Shown here: piece after piece, positions 17,456 through 26,059 of the stretch | Position numbering within the stretch: the first letter of the stretch is position 1 | Layout of the letters: each line of letters begins with the position of its first letter | NCBI GenBank assembly: GCA_943371965.1 | Contig: CALRWV020000011.1 | Span: 20,989 to 84,988 of the forward strand | Length of the DNA: 64,000 bases | Source: CALRWV02 sp943371965 | Lineage (GTDB): Bacteria; Bacteroidota; JABWAT01 | Direction of reading: 5' to 3' | Made by a program: the position numbers and the translations under genes | The notes under the pieces: model-generated | Seen by the model: the letters and a program-made list of their open reading frames with translations, nothing else | The model's database searches: none | Told to the model about the DNA's origin: nothing

Positions 17456-17794
17456 ATGATCAGCAAAACGATGACCGAAATAAAAACACATGAACAGTTG
17501 AACAGCATTCTGAATTCAACTGAACCACTCTTTATTTATAAACATTCTACAAGATGCAATATCTGTACAGATGCGTTTGAGGTTATTGAAGATACATTTG
17601 GTGATGAGATGAAAAATCTTCCACCTGTCTATTACCTAGATTTATTGAGTTTGAGATCAATAAGCAATGAGATTGAAGAAAGATTGAATGTTATTCACCA
17701 GTCACCACAACTGATTCTGGTAAAAAATGGCGCTGCTGTCTGGCACATGAGTCATTGGAAAATCACAAAGGATTCAATTCTTCAGGCAGTCTGA
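17456..17794 (+). CDS. ytxJ: Bacilliredoxin, YtxJ family
   Basis: A 112-residue thioredoxin-fold protein of the YtxJ (BrxC-like) family, which removes bacillithiol from oxidised protein thiols. The diagnostic segment is YKHSTRCNICTDAFEVIE, with the active-site Cys in the HSTRC context, and the C-terminal SPQLILVKNGAAVWHMSHWK matches the cis-Pro strand and the conserved end. A second Cys three residues after the first (CNIC) gives a CxxC arrangement. Its presence suggests the cell makes bacillithiol. It is single, convergent with the regulator gene at 17821; there is no strong promoter match upstream. Confidence 0.88.
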   Translation: MISKTMTEIKTHEQLNSILNSTEPLFIYKHSTRCNICTDAFEVIEDTFGDEMKNLPPVYYLDLLSLRSISNEIEERLNVIHQSPQLILVKNGAAVWHMSHWKITKDSILQAV

Positions 17795-17820
17795 ATATTG
17801 GATTGAGATTTTAAAACCAG

Positions 17821-20001
17821 TTAATGTTCCAGCTGATATATTTCATGTACGGTTCGGTGTGAACCTAAAACACCATCTTCAAGTGGTAGAAGGTTATAGT
17901 GACCTTCAAGCTGCATGATTGTCTGCTCGGTAATCAGTGTAACAGCCGAATCAAGATCACGCATAATCAACTTTACAAATTCCACTTCTTTTCCAAATGC
18001 AATAAAATCATTCCGGTATTCTATTCCGATGTTCCCAAAAATGTATTCTCCGGTATGAATTACCATTCTCAATCCAAGTTCACCCAGATCGGTCTCTGCA
18101 AATTCAGTTTTCAGATCATTGAATTCCTGACGCATATTGATTGCACATTGAATAGCACGATCAGGATCATTCTTTTGGGAAAAAGGAATTCCAAAGACAC
18201 ATTTCATTCCAACTTCCCTGTATTTTTCCAAACTTCCAACATGGTTGAAAACAACATGGGTCATTTTTTCCATGTATGAATTCATGAATTTTACCAGAGT
18301 CTTTGCACTTAACCGATCTGTTAGGCTTTCAAAATTAATCAGGTCAACAAGAACGAGTGTCGCAGTTTTTTCAAGACCATTCAATTCCAGCAATTTCGGA
18401 TCAAGAAGCAGTGTTGTTGCAACTTCATCGGAAAGAAAACGCTTGTATGTATTTTGATTGATTGTATCATTGGATGAAGAATCCAAAACCAGAACATGTT
18501 TTAAACTCAAAGACACAAGTCCAGAAATAAATCTCAATATTTCAAGATCCTGCTGATTGAATCCATTTTCAGATTCCTGTCTGTCGAACAGGGTAAGCAA
18601 CCCGATTTTTTCATCACTGATAAATAATGGAACAATCAGCATATTTTTGCAGATTGATTTATCAAGTCCATGATCCTTGAAGAATTTTATTTTTGAAAGA
18701 TCATTGATGATGCTCTGGTTGGTGATTTTATTGAGCTGTTCATTCACAAGCCACTCATTGATAATATCGGATGCAAGACTTGATCCTGTCCCATCCCATT
18801 TTCCAAACGATTGGATTTTATTGCTGTTGCCTGTTTTTGTCTTGATCAGAATTCCAATTTTTCCTGAACGGATAATTTTGGGAACCTGTTTTGAAATTAT
18901 TTGAGTCAGTTCTTCCAGTGAATAATTTTTTGTAAGCAAGGCAGCAAGGTTTTGAAGTTCGTGAAGAATTTCAACATTCAATTCGAACAACCTGGTATTG
19001 AGTGTCTGGTTAACATCGTTGAACCGTTTCCAAATCAGCCAATTATCCAACAGAGTTGCTACATGGTTGGATAAAGTTGAAATTGTTTCAATGACATCAT
19101 TGTGAATGGGGTCTTCGCTGAAGTTTCCGATAGCAAGAACTCCTATTGGTTCCTGACGGCTTCTCAGAATATTATCCTGATATTTCAGATTATCATTTTT
19201 TGCAGCCTTCTTTTTATCTGCAACCTGGAATTCACCTTTTTCAGTTCTCGGAATCAGTTTGGTTGAAACCTTTGATTCATCCAGTACGATATCATGCTGA
19301 AGTGCGCTCTGAATAATTCTTGCCTGAAACCGCTGCATCAGTTCAGGTGGCATGGATCTTTGCGTCTGAATGTATAACTGTGCCCCACCCAATTCCCTGA
19401 CTAGAATTGCAGAAAAATCAAACTCTTCCATCTTTTCCACAAGACCAAAAATGGAATTGATAACAAGATCAAATCTGTCGAGGTTGGCAGCCAAACGACC
19501 GACCTGATTTATAACTGTTGATTCGATAAGTTTTCTGTCCAGAATTCCGTTGATGGTCTCCATCACAGAAATTTCTGTAATATTGGTTGGGCGTGTTCCC
19601 TTCAATGCAGTTGTGGAAGTTCTTCTGCGCTTGACATAATATTCTATCCTGCCCAAAAGCTGTTCCTGATCTTCATCTTTGATCAGGTATTCATCTGCTC
19701 CGGTATAAACACCAAGAAACCGCATTTTTTTGTGGGCGTGTGAAGTAAGAATAATTACCGGTGTCTGTTTGAAATATCTGTCTTCCTTCAGATAACGGCA
19801 AACCTGATATCCGTTCATTTTCGGCATTTCAACATCTAACAAGATCAGGTCCGGATCTTCCTTGAACGCCATGATAATGGCTTCCATTCCGTTAACCGCT
19901 GTAACAACTTCGTAACCACTTGCTTCGAGCATGAATTTCATAATATCAACTATGGTGGGACTGTCGTCTGCAATTAATATTTTGGGTAATCCGGTGTTCA
20001 T
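17821..20001 (-). CDS. Response regulator: REC-GAF(s)-degenerate class III cyclase
   Basis: A 726-residue regulator at the 3' end of the chemosensory operon. The receiver (1-125) has acceptor Asp56 (LLDVEMPK) and IADDSPT. A linker with ILDRKLIESTV leads to one GAF-like region (about 160-320) and a second (about 345-500). Residues 520-720 have the class III adenylate/guanylate cyclase fold: LVLVDLINFESL keeps the first metal Asp (553), but KYREVGMKCVFGIP has Val597 where the second metal Asp (KYIGDA in active enzymes) is expected, and the VNLASR-type transition-state residues are replaced (GKEVEFV). Probably a catalytically dead, ligand-binding or protein-binding output. Confidence 0.85.
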   Translation of the reverse strand: MNTGLPKILIADDSPTIVDIMKFMLEASGYEVVTAVNGMEAIIMAFKEDPDLILLDVEMPKMNGYQVCRYLKEDRYFKQTPVIILTSHAHKKMRFLGVYTGADEYLIKDEDQEQLLGRIEYYVKRRRTSTTALKGTRPTNITEISVMETINGILDRKLIESTVINQVGRLAANLDRFDLVINSIFGLVEKMEEFDFSAILVRELGGAQLYIQTQRSMPPELMQRFQARIIQSALQHDIVLDESKVSTKLIPRTEKGEFQVADKKKAAKNDNLKYQDNILRSRQEPIGVLAIGNFSEDPIHNDVIETISTLSNHVATLLDNWLIWKRFNDVNQTLNTRLFELNVEILHELQNLAALLTKNYSLEELTQIISKQVPKIIRSGKIGILIKTKTGNSNKIQSFGKWDGTGSSLASDIINEWLVNEQLNKITNQSIINDLSKIKFFKDHGLDKSICKNMLIVPLFISDEKIGLLTLFDRQESENGFNQQDLEILRFISGLVSLSLKHVLVLDSSSNDTINQNTYKRFLSDEVATTLLLDPKLLELNGLEKTATLVLVDLINFESLTDRLSAKTLVKFMNSYMEKMTHVVFNHVGSLEKYREVGMKCVFGIPFSQKNDPDRAIQCAINMRQEFNDLKTEFAETDLGELGLRMVIHTGEYIFGNIGIEYRNDFIAFGKEVEFVKLIMRDLDSAVTLITEQTIMQLEGHYNLLPLEDGVLGSHRTVHEIYQLEH

Positions 20002-20052
20002 TGAACGCCTCTTCCTTTTATTTTCTTTAGTTCTGTTTGCTGGAATATTTCA

Positions 20053-21180
20053 CTATATCAATGGGGAATAAAGTGATAATCCCGATCCCAGCATTGCTTC
20101 AGTTTCTTTATTTGTTTTCATTATATCTTTAAACGTATTCTGCACATGTGAAAGCAAATCAGTTCTGAGTTTTCTGTATTCATTTAAAAGAACCGCTTCA
20201 TCAATCAGTATGGAAATCTGATGTGAACTTCTTTCAAGAAGTTTGGAAACAATTTCCGGAAAAACATTATCGTTGTAATGCGTCAATGAAATTATCCCCT
20301 GAGTTATACCTCGAACTTTCAGAGGGAAACTTATTTTTGATTGAATGAAATCGTATGCTTTCCCTTTGCTGTTTCCCGCTTCCCACTGATTCACCAGAAT
20401 TTTCTGGCTGTCAAATTTTATATCATAATTCTGTGATTCCATTATGACCTGTTCTACATGATTGAATATGTAGGATTCACTTGCCATTCCAGGATTTTCA
20501 ATAAACAGTTTACCTGTGCCTGTATCAACAAGAAAAATACTTGAAACAGCAAAATCGCAGACACGGTTCATGAGCATCAAAACTTTTGATACTTTTTCCT
20601 CCAATGATTCTGAACTCAAGGCGACCTGTGAAATTTCATAAACAATGGTAGTTTCAAACAATTTCCTGTCAAGCGCTTCATTGACACTTTCAAGAATTTC
20701 GTCTTCCCTGACCGTCCTTGGTTTCATTTTCTTAATTGAACCCAATGCTTCACGGTTTGAATAATGAAACTTTACCCTTTTTACCAGATTTTCTATTTCA
20801 AAATCTTTGGTTAGGTAATCATCCGCTCCGGAGTACAACCCCCAGAATTTATTCTGTTTGTAAGTTTTTGATGTCAGGATAATGATTGGAATACCTGCAG
20901 TTTGCGGATCTGACTTAAGTAATCTGCAAACCTGATACCCGCTCATTTTCGGCATTTCAATATCCAGAACAATCAAATCAGGGATTTCAGTATATACTTT
21001 CTGAACTGCTTCAAAACCATTTACAGCTGTGATGGTTTTCATCCCATTTGTTTCAAGAATAAACTTAAGTATATCAAGCACAGTTGGTGAATCATCGGCA
21101 ATTAAAATCAACGGCGTTTTTTCAGTTTTCTCAGACGATACTTTTTTCGCCTGTTCACCTTTTGTTGATATAACTGCCAA
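20053..21180 (-). CDS. Response regulator: REC-GAF
   Basis: A 375-residue protein: a receiver (about 22-145, acceptor Asp73 in VLDIEMPK), a linker with EALDRKLFETTI, then a GAF domain (about 180-345) and a short helical tail. The receiver, linker and GAF are clearly paralogous to the first half of the 726-residue regulator downstream (for example IADDSPT, MPKMxGYQVCR and YSGADDYL/YTGADEYL), but no cyclase-like domain follows. It has no DNA-binding domain. It probably acts as a competing phosphate sink or a protein-binding adaptor for the CheA pathway. Confidence 0.85.
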   Translation of the reverse strand: MAVISTKGEQAKKVSSEKTEKTPLILIADDSPTVLDILKFILETNGMKTITAVNGFEAVQKVYTEIPDLIVLDIEMPKMSGYQVCRLLKSDPQTAGIPIIILTSKTYKQNKFWGLYSGADDYLTKDFEIENLVKRVKFHYSNREALGSIKKMKPRTVREDEILESVNEALDRKLFETTIVYEISQVALSSESLEEKVSKVLMLMNRVCDFAVSSIFLVDTGTGKLFIENPGMASESYIFNHVEQVIMESQNYDIKFDSQKILVNQWEAGNSKGKAYDFIQSKISFPLKVRGITQGIISLTHYNDNVFPEIVSKLLERSSHQISILIDEAVLLNEYRKLRTDLLSHVQNTFKDIMKTNKETEAMLGSGLSLYSPLI

Positions 21181-21226
21181 ATTAATTCCTTTGTTCCAAT
21201 ATTTTAACGGATTGGTTTGTCAACCA

Positions 21227-22399
21227 TTAAACTGTCATTTTGCTCAGCATACTTGAAAGAGTTTTCAGTTCTGCAGATGTTTCCTTTGTCTGATTTGCAG
21301 CAGTTGCAAATTTTTTGACACCTTCAGAAATATCGTGGAGGACTATAGCCACCTGATCACTGGCCGTCAATTGCTGTTGGGTTGCAATGGAGATTTGTTT
21401 TACCCATCCCAACGTTTTATCTGCTTTCTCAAGAATATCAGTCAACTCCTTTACCATGGTTTGAGCAGTATCAACACCACCCTGTATTTTTTTTGTTTCT
21501 TCTTCTGAAACTATGACAAGTTCGTTTGTTGTTTTCTGGATTTCCTTGATTTTATCCCTGATTTCATTCGTTGAATTTGAAACCGTATTTGCCAGTTTTC
21601 TGATTTCAGCTGCAACAGTTCCAAACCGTTTACCGCTTTCACCCGCTGAAGCTGCCTCTATTCCTGCATTGAATGCAATAATTTTTGTATTTGAAGCAAT
21701 GTCATTGATAATATCCATCACTTTTTCGATTTCCTGTGCTTTCTTTCCAAGCACAACAATTTCCTGGATGCGTCTTTGGTTTTCAGCCTGAATCTCACTC
21801 ATTTTTTCAAGCATGACAATGATGGCATCTGCACCTTTTTGAGCCGAATGCTGGGTTTCTTCTGCAAGTCCAACAACGGTTGATGTTTCCTGAACAATCC
21901 GTTCTGCTGAAGTTGCCAATTCTTTGATAGTAGCAGTAGTTTCTGCAACGGAAGAACTTTGTGCTGCTGACACTTCTGCGTTATCCATAAGCTGGTTTGA
22001 GAGCACCTTCGTTGTAGCATCAATTTTATTCAAAATTGATTTCAACTGATCTTCAAGAATAGTTTTCTGATCAAGCAGTGAATTGAATGAAAAAGCGATC
22101 TGTTTGAATTCATTTCTTCCATACTCGGGAATACGGTAATGTTTATCCACATTTTTGTTTTTTTCAAATGCTTCAATGATAGCTGCAATTAAATTGGAAA
22201 CATAAAAACTTATACCATATCCGCAACCCAAACAAATGACAACTGTTAGAATGACCGAGATCCATGTTATGCCAAACAGATAAAATACAAAACTGATCGC
22301 CAGAGCAATTAAAGCAAAAAAGAGTAGAAACTGGGTCTTTGCTGCATAATTAAAAAGACCCCAGCTATTTAAAAGTGAAAGGAATTTTGAGTTTTCCAT
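21227..22399 (-). CDS. Methyl-accepting chemotaxis protein without periplasmic sensor
   Basis: A 390-residue receptor. Two membrane helices (about 21-43 and 45-70) are separated by almost nothing, so there is no periplasmic ligand domain. A HAMP-like or coiled region follows (about 80-120), then the MCP signalling hairpin with the tip AFNAGIEAASAGESGKRFG (residues about 235-265). It has no C-terminal NWETF-type CheR tether. It shares its tip sequence with the larger receptor at 28732-30693, so both probably dock to the same CheA/CheW. It lies 17 bases downstream of cheA. Confidence 0.9.
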   Translation of the reverse strand: MENSKFLSLLNSWGLFNYAAKTQFLLFFALIALAISFVFYLFGITWISVILTVVICLGCGYGISFYVSNLIAAIIEAFEKNKNVDKHYRIPEYGRNEFKQIAFSFNSLLDQKTILEDQLKSILNKIDATTKVLSNQLMDNAEVSAAQSSSVAETTATIKELATSAERIVQETSTVVGLAEETQHSAQKGADAIIVMLEKMSEIQAENQRRIQEIVVLGKKAQEIEKVMDIINDIASNTKIIAFNAGIEAASAGESGKRFGTVAAEIRKLANTVSNSTNEIRDKIKEIQKTTNELVIVSEEETKKIQGGVDTAQTMVKELTDILEKADKTLGWVKQISIATQQQLTASDQVAIVLHDISEGVKKFATAANQTKETSAELKTLSSMLSKMTV

Positions 22400-22416
22400 T
22401 TTGAATCTCCCAGGCG

Positions 22417-25400
22417 TTAAGCCAATAAACTTTCTATTGTATCAACTAAACTTGTTTGGTCAAATGAACCTTTGATGATATATGCATTTGCCCCAACTTC
22501 AATACCCCTTCGCTTGTCATTGTCATTTTCCCTGCTGGTTACAACAATAATCGGTGTGAGTTTATATTTCGGTTCCAGTCTTAATCTCTCAATCAAACCA
22601 AATCCATTTAATCTTGGCATTTCCAGATCAGAAACAATCACATCATACTGGGTCTCCATTGCCTTTTCATATCCGTCCAAACCATCACGTGCAGTTTCAA
22701 CCCGGTACCCGTATGCTTCGAGAATTGTTTTTTCGATTTCACGTGTATTCAATGAATCATCCACCACCAAAACAAGCGGAACATTTTCCCCGGTTTTGGA
22801 TTGAATGATAGGCTCTTTCATTCCTTCCTGAATCATTTTTGCTGAAAGGATCAAATCCGGCATGAAAAGGATCGGAATGATTTCTCCATTTAGGGAAACC
22901 GTCACTGCACTTACATTTTTAACTTTATGTACCACGGAAGGTATCGGTTTGATGACCACTTCAATTTCTTCAAGAATATCATCTACAACAAATGCAATCT
23001 GTTCCTTGCCGTAGTAACCAACTACAATCATCAGTTTATGCGGATCAGCATTCTCTTCCTTCAAACCCAATGCGCGTGACAGTCTAACAAGTGATATAAT
23101 TTGATTGTCAAGCCTGATGGCATCGCGGTCTACAACTTCGATGACTTCATTCCTGTCAAGGATAAGGGTTTGTTTGATTGAACTGATCGGTATTGACCAT
23201 TTCTGATTTCCAGATAGGCAGATCAGTGACCTGATTGTTGTAAGTGTCAATGGAAGCTTGATGGTGAACTTTGTTCCGCTTCCAAGTATGGAATCAACTG
23301 AAATATAGCCTTTCATATCCTCAATGTTTTTCTTGACGATATCAAGTCCAACACCACGTCCGGAAATATCAGTAATAATTGCAGCTGTTGAGAAGTTGGG
23401 CATAAAAATAAGTTTCATTATTTCAAACTCATTCATCCCTTCAAGTTCTTCCTCGGACCTGAACATTTTCTTCTGCAAAGCTTTCTGTTTTATTTTTTCG
23501 ATATCAATTCCGCCGCCATCATCTTCTACATGCAGAACAATATTGCTTCCTTCTGTCAGGGCCTGAATCCGAATTAATCCCCTAACAGGTTTTCCTGCTT
23601 TTTCACGTTCCTCAGGTGATTCTATTCCGTGATCAATTGCATTCCTTAAAAGATGGATGAGCGGATCATTTAATTTCTCAATCATCTTTCTATCCAACTC
23701 TGTCTCTTCACCTTGTATGACAAGTTCAACCTGTTTATTCAGTGATTTTGAAATATCACGGATAGCCCTCGGATATGCATTGAAAATCACATTCAGTGGC
23801 TCCATCCGCATTTTGATTGTGTTGGACTGAAGTTCATTGATGATCAAATCCTGAAGGGCAAGATCTTCGCGGTATCTGTGCGCCTGACCTTCGAGCATCG
23901 TAAGTATTCTTTCACTGAGTCTCAGAAGTTCCCTGGCTTCTTCTTCCTCTTTTACCTGAATGACGCCCGATAGCTGGTAAACAAATCCCTTCATCAGTTT
24001 TCTTAGATCATGAAATTCTGACAATCTGATTTGCGCTCTCTGTCGGTTTACCAGTAGCTCACCGACCAACTTGATGGTATTGTCAAGCTTGGAAGTATTA
24101 ACGCGTATTGAATCACCGAATTTTCTGACTGGCAATACATCAGCCGGAGCTTGCTCATTGGATTGAGGTTTGAATTGTGTTTGCTTTGGTTCCTGAATTT
24201 TTTCCGCAGGCTTCGTGGCGTGAGCTGATTCCTGTATTTCTTCCTTTTGAGTTTCAGTTACATTTTCCCTTTTTATTCCTTCAGGAATGCCAAAGACATC
24301 ACCTTTAATCGCAAGATCAAGTGAGTCAAGCAAAGTTGTTCCCGGATCAATTTCCTTTCCTTCCCGCTTGATGTTTGTCAGATTTTCCTTCATCAGATCA
24401 ATGCAGGTGAAAAGAAGTTCAGTATGATGTTCTGTAACTTTTTTTCCGTTATTTACAAACTCATTGAAAAGGTCTTCCATTTTGTGGAGCAGACTTCCCT
24501 GAAATTTAAAACCCATCATCCTTGCTGAACCCTTAAGAATATGGGCCAACCGCATACATTCCCTGATCAGGGATTCGTCATTTAGATTTTTTTCAAGTCC
24601 AAGCAATGTATCTGAAAGCTGTTCATTATTTTCGAGTGATTCATCAACAAATTTTGATATAAAAATTGAACGGTCAAATTTTTTGCCCTTTGATGAATGC
24701 GATGAATCGTCAGATTGTTTTTCTTCTTTTTGCAATTCAGGTTGTTTTTCCTGAACAGGTGCAGTGATTTGAGACGGAACAGCCTTCGTTTCCGGTTTTG
24801 CGGAAACAATTGCGTCAATTGATTTTGTTAGATTTTCATCTTTTTCACCTGTCAGATCACCGGAAGAAATTCTGTTCAGATTTGTCTGAAGGCTTAAAAT
24901 CACATTTGAAAAACTTGTTTTGAAATTTCCGGGAAGAACCTTACCTGATTTAATATTGTCAATAAGAAAATCTTCAAGCTTTTCAAGGTTAAAATGAAGT
25001 TCTGTGAATCCCAATAATTTAGATGATCCCTTGAAAGCATGAACCACATTTTTCAAATCATTTTGTCTCGATTCAAGATCTTCATTTTTCTTGATGTAGT
25101 TGAAAATTGATTTCAGTTCTTTTATGTAGCCTTCTGCCTCTTCAATAAATTTCTTTATGAATCTTTCTTTCGAAAACCGTTTATCTTCTTCTGCAGGTTT
25201 CCCTTCCTGATCGTTCTGCTGAGGACTGAACTCTCCACCACCTGTAACAGTCTTCAGCGAATTTAAAAATGGATTATCTGTTTGTTCAACCGATGGATTT
25301 GATTCAATTTTTTCAACTTCAGTATTGACAACAACGGTGAATGAATCAATCATCGGATGAACCCAAGGTTTAATTGCAAGATTTCCTGCAATCATTTCCC

Positions 25401-25620
25401 TCAATGCTGTTTCCATTTCACCGGCCATTTTCCCGACAGTTGTAAATTTCAACATATTGGACACGCCTTTCAGGGCATGTGCAATTTTACGCACCTCATC
25501 AAGCGATTCCATATTGTCATGAATCGGTTCTTTTTCAAGAATGGTCCGGATGGCTGCAGTCTTTTCGCGCGTTTCCACACAAAATTTTTTCGCAAACTTT
25601 GAAGGATCAAATCCTAACAT
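22417..25620 (-). CDS. cheA: Hybrid chemotaxis kinase CheA with three Hpt domains
   Basis: A 1067-residue ChpA-like CheA. Three Hpt modules have intact acceptor His: His48 (IAHALKG), His194 (VVHAFKG) and His360 (LAHILKG), separated by Gln/Glu/Lys/Pro-rich linkers. Then come the dimerisation domain (about 490-600), the HATPase with LIHLLRNAIDHGIE and GRGVGLDIV (about 620-790), a CheW-like domain (about 795-925), and a C-terminal receiver with Asp998 (VSDLEMPRLNG). Multiple Hpt plus receiver is typical of Pil-Chp or alternative-function chemosensory systems, not simple flagellar ones. Phosphate can pass between Hpt sites and the internal receiver before reaching the two separate regulators. Confidence 0.95.
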   Translation of the reverse strand: MLGFDPSKFAKKFCVETREKTAAIRTILEKEPIHDNMESLDEVRKIAHALKGVSNMLKFTTVGKMAGEMETALREMIAGNLAIKPWVHPMIDSFTVVVNTEVEKIESNPSVEQTDNPFLNSLKTVTGGGEFSPQQNDQEGKPAEEDKRFSKERFIKKFIEEAEGYIKELKSIFNYIKKNEDLESRQNDLKNVVHAFKGSSKLLGFTELHFNLEKLEDFLIDNIKSGKVLPGNFKTSFSNVILSLQTNLNRISSGDLTGEKDENLTKSIDAIVSAKPETKAVPSQITAPVQEKQPELQKEEKQSDDSSHSSKGKKFDRSIFISKFVDESLENNEQLSDTLLGLEKNLNDESLIRECMRLAHILKGSARMMGFKFQGSLLHKMEDLFNEFVNNGKKVTEHHTELLFTCIDLMKENLTNIKREGKEIDPGTTLLDSLDLAIKGDVFGIPEGIKRENVTETQKEEIQESAHATKPAEKIQEPKQTQFKPQSNEQAPADVLPVRKFGDSIRVNTSKLDNTIKLVGELLVNRQRAQIRLSEFHDLRKLMKGFVYQLSGVIQVKEEEEARELLRLSERILTMLEGQAHRYREDLALQDLIINELQSNTIKMRMEPLNVIFNAYPRAIRDISKSLNKQVELVIQGEETELDRKMIEKLNDPLIHLLRNAIDHGIESPEEREKAGKPVRGLIRIQALTEGSNIVLHVEDDGGGIDIEKIKQKALQKKMFRSEEELEGMNEFEIMKLIFMPNFSTAAIITDISGRGVGLDIVKKNIEDMKGYISVDSILGSGTKFTIKLPLTLTTIRSLICLSGNQKWSIPISSIKQTLILDRNEVIEVVDRDAIRLDNQIISLVRLSRALGLKEENADPHKLMIVVGYYGKEQIAFVVDDILEEIEVVIKPIPSVVHKVKNVSAVTVSLNGEIIPILFMPDLILSAKMIQEGMKEPIIQSKTGENVPLVLVVDDSLNTREIEKTILEAYGYRVETARDGLDGYEKAMETQYDVIVSDLEMPRLNGFGLIERLRLEPKYKLTPIIVVTSRENDNDKRRGIEVGANAYIIKGSFDQTSLVDTIESLLA

Positions 25621-25681
25621 AATTCATCCATTTTTCTGTTGCCTGTTTTCAAAAAATTATTTTTAAACATTTGAATATTGC

Positions 25682-26059
25682 TTACAGCAGTTTAAGTTTT
25701 TCAACTATATGATCCCAGTTAAGTGCATTTCCCTGGCCAGATTTGATTTTCCCGATTGATTCATCCAGTGCGGTTAGAACTTCCATTACTGCATACAAGT
25801 AATCTACACTTGCCGGTCTTGCTGACGTTACAAAAACCTCGGAAGCAGCTTCAAGTGATGACATCATTCCACCAACTGCTGTAAATTTCAGCATATTGCT
25901 TAATCCTTTAAGCGAATGTGCAGATTTTTTGATAACCATAATTTCATCGGTCTTTTCGGGATTATCCTGCAGACTTCCCATCGCCGCTTCAATTTTACTT
26001 TTCACATCCAAAGCTTCGGTACAGAACTTATCGATAAACATTGATTGGTCTAAAGCCAT
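25682..26059 (-). CDS. Stand-alone Hpt phosphotransfer protein
   Basis: A 125-residue Hpt protein with acceptor His48 in KSAHSLKGLSNMLKF. It closely resembles the first Hpt domain of the neighbouring CheA (IAHALKGVSNMLKF), including the FIDKFCTEA-like N-terminus, so it probably arose by duplication of that domain. It has no kinase or receiver. Its ATG overlaps the cheR stop by one base (TAATG). It would act as a free phosphate shuttle or buffer between CheA and the response regulators. Confidence 0.9.
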   Translation of the reverse strand: MALDQSMFIDKFCTEALDVKSKIEAAMGSLQDNPEKTDEIMVIKKSAHSLKGLSNMLKFTAVGGMMSSLEAASEVFVTSARPASVDYLYAVMEVLTALDESIGKIKSGQGNALNWDHIVEKLKLL

